Assembly: GCA_964388085.1 (NCBI GenBank)
Contig: CAYLZW010000057.1
Location: forward strand, 1 to 25,191
Length of the DNA stretch: 25,191 nucleotides
Source: CAYLZW01 sp964388085
GTDB lineage: Bacteria; Myxococcota; UBA727; CAYLZW01
Reading direction: 5' to 3'
Below are positions 21,204 through 25,191 of the stretch, in pieces. Position 1 is the first letter of the stretch, and each line of letters starts with the position of its first letter. The notes below the pieces were generated by a model. It did not search any database. It saw nothing but the letters and a program-made list of their open reading frames with translations, and was not told where the DNA came from. Position numbers and translations under genes: made by a program.

Positions 21204-21286
21204 GAAGGGACGTCCTCCGTCGAGCGAGAGCCTACCGTAGCAGCCGCGCGCGCCCGAGAACGCACGAGCGCGGGCGTCCGCGTCGC

Positions 21287-21315
21287 TTGGTGTTTGCCTC
21301 GCGGCCTCCTACAAC
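21287..21315 (+). promoter_or_regulatory. Possible promoter for the DUF255 gene
   Basis: TTGGTG (21287-21292) and TACAAC (21310-21315) are 17 bp apart, 36 bp before the ATG at 21352, in an AT-richer patch of the 148-bp divergent gap. The match to sigma-70 elements is modest (three of six and four of six). Confidence 0.3.
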
Positions 21316-21351
21316 GACAGCGCGCGTGTCATCGCGCAGCGGGGTGTCGTC

Positions 21352-23583
21352 ATGGCTCTTCCTCCCGGCAGCGAGTCACGCTCGTCCACGCTCGAGCAGC
21401 GGCTCGAGGACGCCGTCCGCGCGCGTGGCCCGTCGTACAAGCCGCGCACACGGCACAAGCAGCCCGACGGCAGCGCGCGCTACACGAACCGCCTCGCCCT
21501 CGAGCAGAGCCCGTACCTGCTGCAGCACGCGCACAACCCGGTCGACTGGTACCCGTGGGGCGACGACGCCTTCGCGGCCGCGAGGCGCCTCGGCCGCCCC
21601 GTGTTCCTCAGCATCGGCTACAGCACCTGCCACTGGTGTCACGTCATGGAAGAGGAGAGCTTCGAGGACGAGGAGGTCGCGCGCTTCTTGAATGAGCGCT
21701 ACATCGCCGTGAAGGTGGACCGCGAGGAGCGGCCCGACGTGGACGCCATCTACATGGCCGCGGTGCAGGCGCTGACCGGACACGGCGGCTGGCCCATGAG
21801 CGTGTGGCTGACGAGTGAACGGAAGCCCTACTTCACGGGGACGTACTTTCCGGCGCGCGACGGTGACCGCGGGACTCGCTTCGGCTTCCTCACGATCCTC
21901 GAGCGGATGCGCGACATCTTCGATCGTGATCCCGCGCGCGTGACGTCGTCCGCCGAGCAGATCGCCGACGCGGTGCGCGAGGAGCTGAGCGCCGGACGGA
22001 GCGGCGACGTCCCCGGACAAGAGGCGCTCGACGCCGCCATGCGGCTCTACGCGCAGCGCTTCGATCCGGTGTACGGCGGCCTCGCCGTGCAGACCAAGTT
22101 CCCGAGCCAGCTCTCGATCCGCTTCCTGCTGCGCTACGCACGACGACGACAGGCGCCGCCCGAGCAGCGCCGGCGCGCGCTCGACATGGCCCGGCTCACG
22201 CTCGAGAAGATGGCCCGGGGCGGCGTGTACGATCACGCCGGCGGCGGCTTCCATCGCTACAGCGTCGACCCCTACTGGCTCGTGCCGCACTTCGAGAAGA
22301 TGCTCTACGACAACGCGCTCTTGTGCGTCGCCTACCTCGAGGGTGGCCAGGCCAGCGGCGACCGGGAGCTGCTCGACGTGGCCCGCGAGATCCTGCGCTA
22401 CGTCGAGCGCGACATGACCTCTCCCGAGGGCGCGTTCTACTCCGCCACCGACGCCGACAGCCTGTCTCCGAGCGGCGAGCGCGAGGAGGGCTGGTTCTTC
22501 ACCTGGACCCCGGAAGAGCTCGCCGCGGAGCTCGGCAGCGAGAGAGCCGGCCGCGTGGCCGCCTATTTCGGAGTGACGCGGGAGGGCAACTTCGAGGGCC
22601 GCAGCATCTTGCATACGCCCCGTCCGCTCGACGAGGTCGCGCGCGAGCTCGGCGTCAAGAGCGACGAGCTGCGCGAGGACGTCGCCTTCGCGCGCGAGCG
22701 GCTGTACGAGGCGCGCAAGGAGCGACCGGCGCCGCTGCGCGACGAGAAGATCCTGACGGCGTGGAACGGCCTCATGATCTCCGCCTGCGCGCGGGGCGGC
22801 TTCGTCCTCGACGACGCACGCTGGATCGAGCTCGGCGAGGCCGCGGCCGCGTACGTGCTCGAGCACATGCGCGACGGCGAGCGGCTGTACCGGAGCTCCA
22901 TGGACGGTACGCCGCGTCACGCGGCCTACCTCGACGACTACGCCTTCCTCTGCGCCGGCCTGCTCGATCTCTTCGAGGTGACCGGGACGCGCCGCTGGCT
23001 CTCCGAGGCGCTCGCGCTCGACCGCGTGCTCGAGCAGCACTTCGAGGACGCACGAGAGGGCGGCTACTTCATGACCGCCGACGACGCCGAGGCGCTGCTC
23101 GTGCGCGAGAAGCCCGCCTACGACGGCGCCGAGCCGAGCGGCAATTCGATCCACGCGCAGAGCCTCGTGCGCCTGCACGCGCTCAGCGGCGACGACCGTT
23201 ACCGCCAGCGCGCCGAGCGGACCTTCCGCGCGTTCGGGGAGGTGCTCGTGCGATCGCCGCTCTCCCTGGCCGAGTCGTTGGTGGCGCTCGATCACTTCAC
23301 CGACGAGGACGCGAAAGAGATCGTGCTGGTCGGCCCCGAGGAGCCGGGCAGCTTGCGCCCGCTGCTCGACGAGGTACGCCGGCGCTTCTTGCCGAACCAG
23401 GTGCTCGTCAGCGTGCGCGAGCCCGACGTCGCCGCGCTCTCCTCGCTGCTGCCCGTCGTCAGCGGCCGGCTCGCCAAGGGGGGCGCTCCGACGGCCTACG
23501 TGTGCGTGCGAGGCACCTGTCAGCTGCCGAGCACCGACCCGGCGGAGCTCGGCCGGCAGCTCGACGAGACGCTCACGCCATGA
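21352..23583 (+). CDS. YyaL/DUF255 thioredoxin-fold protein
   Basis: A 743-residue protein of the YyaL / spermatogenesis-associated protein 20 family. After a 45-residue charged leader comes the conserved NRLALEQSPYLLQHAHNPVDWYPWG. A thioredoxin-like domain follows with YSTC93HWC96HVMEEESF, then VKVDREERPDVDAIYM and GHGGWPMSVWLT. The rest is an alpha/alpha-barrel-like region (GGVYDHAGGGFHRYSVDPYWLVPHFEKMLYDNA, FTWTPEE, ILTAWNGLMI). The family is widespread, but its reaction is not established; a redox or sugar-related role has been suggested from the folds. Both cysteines of the CxxC are encoded as Cys, not UGA. It is divergent from the cysteine-rich lipoprotein gene, and its stop overlaps the tauE-like gene by 11 nt. 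Confidence 0.93.
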   Translation: MALPPGSESRSSTLEQRLEDAVRARGPSYKPRTRHKQPDGSARYTNRLALEQSPYLLQHAHNPVDWYPWGDDAFAAARRLGRPVFLSIGYSTCHWCHVMEEESFEDEEVARFLNERYIAVKVDREERPDVDAIYMAAVQALTGHGGWPMSVWLTSERKPYFTGTYFPARDGDRGTRFGFLTILERMRDIFDRDPARVTSSAEQIADAVREELSAGRSGDVPGQEALDAAMRLYAQRFDPVYGGLAVQTKFPSQLSIRFLLRYARRRQAPPEQRRRALDMARLTLEKMARGGVYDHAGGGFHRYSVDPYWLVPHFEKMLYDNALLCVAYLEGGQASGDRELLDVAREILRYVERDMTSPEGAFYSATDADSLSPSGEREEGWFFTWTPEELAAELGSERAGRVAAYFGVTREGNFEGRSILHTPRPLDEVARELGVKSDELREDVAFARERLYEARKERPAPLRDEKILTAWNGLMISACARGGFVLDDARWIELGEAAAAYVLEHMRDGERLYRSSMDGTPRHAAYLDDYAFLCAGLLDLFEVTGTRRWLSEALALDRVLEQHFEDAREGGYFMTADDAEALLVREKPAYDGAEPSGNSIHAQSLVRLHALSGDDRYRQRAERTFRAFGEVLVRSPLSLAESLVALDHFTDEDAKEIVLVGPEEPGSLRPLLDEVRRRFLPNQVLVSVREPDVAALSSLLPVVSGRLAKGGAPTAYVCVRGTCQLPSTDPAELGRQLDETLTP

Positions 23584-24310
23584 GCGCGCCCAGCACGAGG
23601 TACAGCGCGATGAGCGCCAGCGTGCCCTCGAACAAGGCGTTGAACACCGTGCGCGAGAGCTTGTCGAGCAGGAAGCGGCCGAGGAGCGTGCCGGCGATGA
23701 CGGCGGCGACGAGGGCGAGCAGCAGCGGCGTCCAGGCGAGGTAGTCGAAGCCCAGCACGAGGAAGGCCGGCAGCTTCAACAGATGACCGACGCTCTGCAC
23801 GGCTGCCTTCGTGGCGATGATGCTCTCTTTACCGAGGTCATCGCGCTGAAAGAACGGCGCGATGAAGGGCCCCGTGGCGCCGACGAAGACGCCGAGGAAG
23901 CCGGTGACGATGCCGAGCGGCGCATAGACCCAGCGCGGCGGGTTGCGCAGCGCCGGCTTCCGCCGCCGATAGACGAGGAACGCCAGCAAGAAGACGCCGA
24001 TGGCCGGCTTGAACCAGTCGAGGCTGCTGCGCGACCACAGCCAGGCGGCGAGCGCCGTCCCCACGACGAGGAACGGCGTGTAGAGGGCGAACAGGCGCCA
24101 GCTCACGTGCCGCAGCAGCGCCAGCGTGCGCGTGAAATTCGACGCGAGCTGCGCGACGCCGTGCACGGGCACCACGATCGCCGGCGGCAGCAGCGCGGCC
24201 AGCACACCGACCAGCGTCATACCGCCGCCCATGCCGATGACGCCTGACAAGGTGGAGCTCGCGAGCGCGGCGCCGACGACGACGAGCCAGGCGACGACGC
24301 TCAGCTCCAC
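23573..24310 (-). CDS. TauE/SafE family inner-membrane permease
   Basis: A 245-residue polytopic protein of the sulfite/anion exporter family. About eight hydrophobic segments are visible in two repeated halves. The first half has SSTLSGVIGMGGGMTLVGVLAALLPP, the second GIVTGFLGVFVGATGPFIAPFF; these are the paired Gly-rich motifs of the family. The substrate is probably an organosulfur compound or another small anion but cannot be told. The start is GTG at 24310 with a weak ribosome site; ATG starts downstream would lose the first segment. The M2 peptidase gene ends 36 bp upstream on the same strand, so the two are likely co-transcribed. It converges with the YyaL-like gene with an 11-nt overlap. 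Confidence 0.9.
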   Translation of the reverse strand: MELSVVAWLVVVGAALASSTLSGVIGMGGGMTLVGVLAALLPPAIVVPVHGVAQLASNFTRTLALLRHVSWRLFALYTPFLVVGTALAAWLWSRSSLDWFKPAIGVFLLAFLVYRRRKPALRNPPRWVYAPLGIVTGFLGVFVGATGPFIAPFFQRDDLGKESIIATKAAVQSVGHLLKLPAFLVLGFDYLAWTPLLLALVAAVIAGTLLGRFLLDKLSRTVFNALFEGTLALIALYLVLGALMA

Positions 24311-24346
24311 GTCGGTCTACTCACGCGCGCTCTCCAGCCGCACCTG

Positions 24347-25191
24347 TCACCAGCCGCACTTTGCGTCCCGGTTCTGTTCCTGCAGCCAGGCCCGCAGCGG
24401 CGCGAAATATTCTACGAGGGGCGCGGCGTCCATCTCGCGCTGTCCCGTCATGGCGAACAGCGCCTCGGGCCACGGCTTGGAGGCGCCGAGCGCCAGCATC
24501 TTCATGAGCCGCTCGCCGGCGGCCTTGTTGCCGTAGATGGAGCACGTGTGCAGCGGCCCCTCGTGGCCCGCCGCCTCGCACATGGCCTTGTGGAATTGGA
24601 ACTGCAGCACGTGCGCGAGGAAATAGCGCATGTAGGGGACATTGGCGGGGATGTGGAACTTGGCGCCCGGATCGAAGTCGGCCTCCGTGCGCGGCACCGG
24701 CGGATGAATGCCCTGGTACTGACGGCGCAGCTCCCACCAGCGCTTGTTGTAATCGGCCGGCGGCGTCTTGCCGGAGAACACCTCCCAACGCCACTCGTCG
24801 ATGAGCTTGCCGAAGGGCAGAAACGCGATCTTCTCGAGCGCCGAGCGCATCTGGAAGTTCAGCAGCGCCTGCTCATCGTGCTCGACGCTCTTCAGGATCC
24901 CGCGCTCGGCGAGGTACTCAGGTGTGACGCTGAGCGCGATGGCGTCGCCGATGGCCTCGTGAAAGCCGTCATTGGCGCCGTCCTGATAGAGCACAGGCTC
25001 GTCGCCGTACTCGAGGTAGTAGTAGATGTGCCCGAGCTCGTGGTGGATGGTGATGAGATCCTCCTCGATCGGCCGGATGCACATCTTGATGCGCACGTCG
25101 CCGGAGAAGCTCACGTCCCAGGCGCTGGCGTGACACACCACGGCGCGGTCCTCGGGCTTCACGAACAAGGAGCGCTGCCAGAAGGTCTCCG
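24347..25191 (-). CDS. M2 family peptidyl-dipeptidase (ACE-like), 3' part
   Basis: This is the C-terminal part (about 280 residues) of a bacterial homologue of angiotensin-converting enzyme; the 5' end is beyond the window. It hydrolyses dipeptides from peptide C-termini using zinc. The frame is open to the edge (ETFWQRSLFVKPED). The metal site HHELGH corresponds to HHEMGH in ACE, and the third ligand lies in GANDGFHEAIGDAIALSVTPEYL. Later family landmarks are FHIPANVPYMRYFLAHVLQFQFHKAMCEAAGHEGPLHTCSIYGNKAAGERL and the MLALGASKPWPEAL end. A signal peptide cannot be checked because the start is missing. It lies upstream of the TauE-like gene on the same strand. Confidence 0.94.
   Translation of the reverse strand, partial: ETFWQRSLFVKPEDRAVVCHASAWDVSFSGDVRIKMCIRPIEEDLITIHHELGHIYYYLEYGDEPVLYQDGANDGFHEAIGDAIALSVTPEYLAERGILKSVEHDEQALLNFQMRSALEKIAFLPFGKLIDEWRWEVFSGKTPPADYNKRWWELRRQYQGIHPPVPRTEADFDPGAKFHIPANVPYMRYFLAHVLQFQFHKAMCEAAGHEGPLHTCSIYGNKAAGERLMKMLALGASKPWPEALFAMTGQREMDAAPLVEYFAPLRAWLQEQNRDAKCGW

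Overview
The window is high-GC DNA (roughly 70% by eye) with strong G/C third-position bias in the real genes and long spurious open frames on opposite strands. A myxobacterium or close deltaproteobacterial relative (Myxococcota) is the likeliest source. The reasons are base composition, several short lipoproteins including one with a CGDG-type cysteine-rich N-terminus, an orphan GAF-GAF histidine kinase, and many short mixed-strand transcription units. This is inference; no 16S or other taxonomic marker is present.

Left part (1-7540, all plus strand): the 3' end of trmB, a lipoprotein 5'-nucleotidase-family phosphoesterase, a GTGA-coupled pair made of a DUF432 protein and an MscS channel, and a full-length single-chain pyruvate carboxylase. 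A degenerate 5-bp tandem repeat lies between the phosphoesterase and DUF432 genes.

Middle part (7541-15490): the selenocysteine machinery. selA and selB lie on the minus strand and overlap by 8 nt, with selB starting at a TTG. A complete tRNA-Sec (selC, anticodon TCA, 95 nt plus encoded CCA) lies about 4 kb away, also on the minus strand. Between them on the plus strand are a cardiolipin synthase, about 750 bp without a convincing gene, and a GAF-GAF sensor histidine kinase. A 136-residue helical protein of unknown function sits 31 nt upstream of selC on the same strand. SelA makes Sec-tRNA from Ser-tRNA(Sec), and SelB delivers it to recoded UGA codons. selD and any selenoprotein must lie elsewhere, because no convincing in-frame UGA recoding was seen here.

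Right part (15491-25191): a 2OG-Fe(II) oxygenase of the isopenicillin N synthase type, two divergent small envelope proteins (an outer-membrane barrel-like protein and a lipoprotein), a membrane M48-type metalloprotease, a cysteine-rich lipoprotein, a YyaL/DUF255 thioredoxin-fold protein, a TauE/SafE permease, and the 3' part of an M2 (ACE-like) peptidyl-dipeptidase cut by the window edge.

No insertion sequence, integrase, phage gene, CRISPR array, rRNA or second tRNA was found. Apart from the selenocysteine locus the window looks like ordinary chromosome. The most interesting items are the split sel locus with a D-stem bulge in its tRNA, the unknown gene next to selC, the DUF432-MscS pair and the pentanucleotide repeat.
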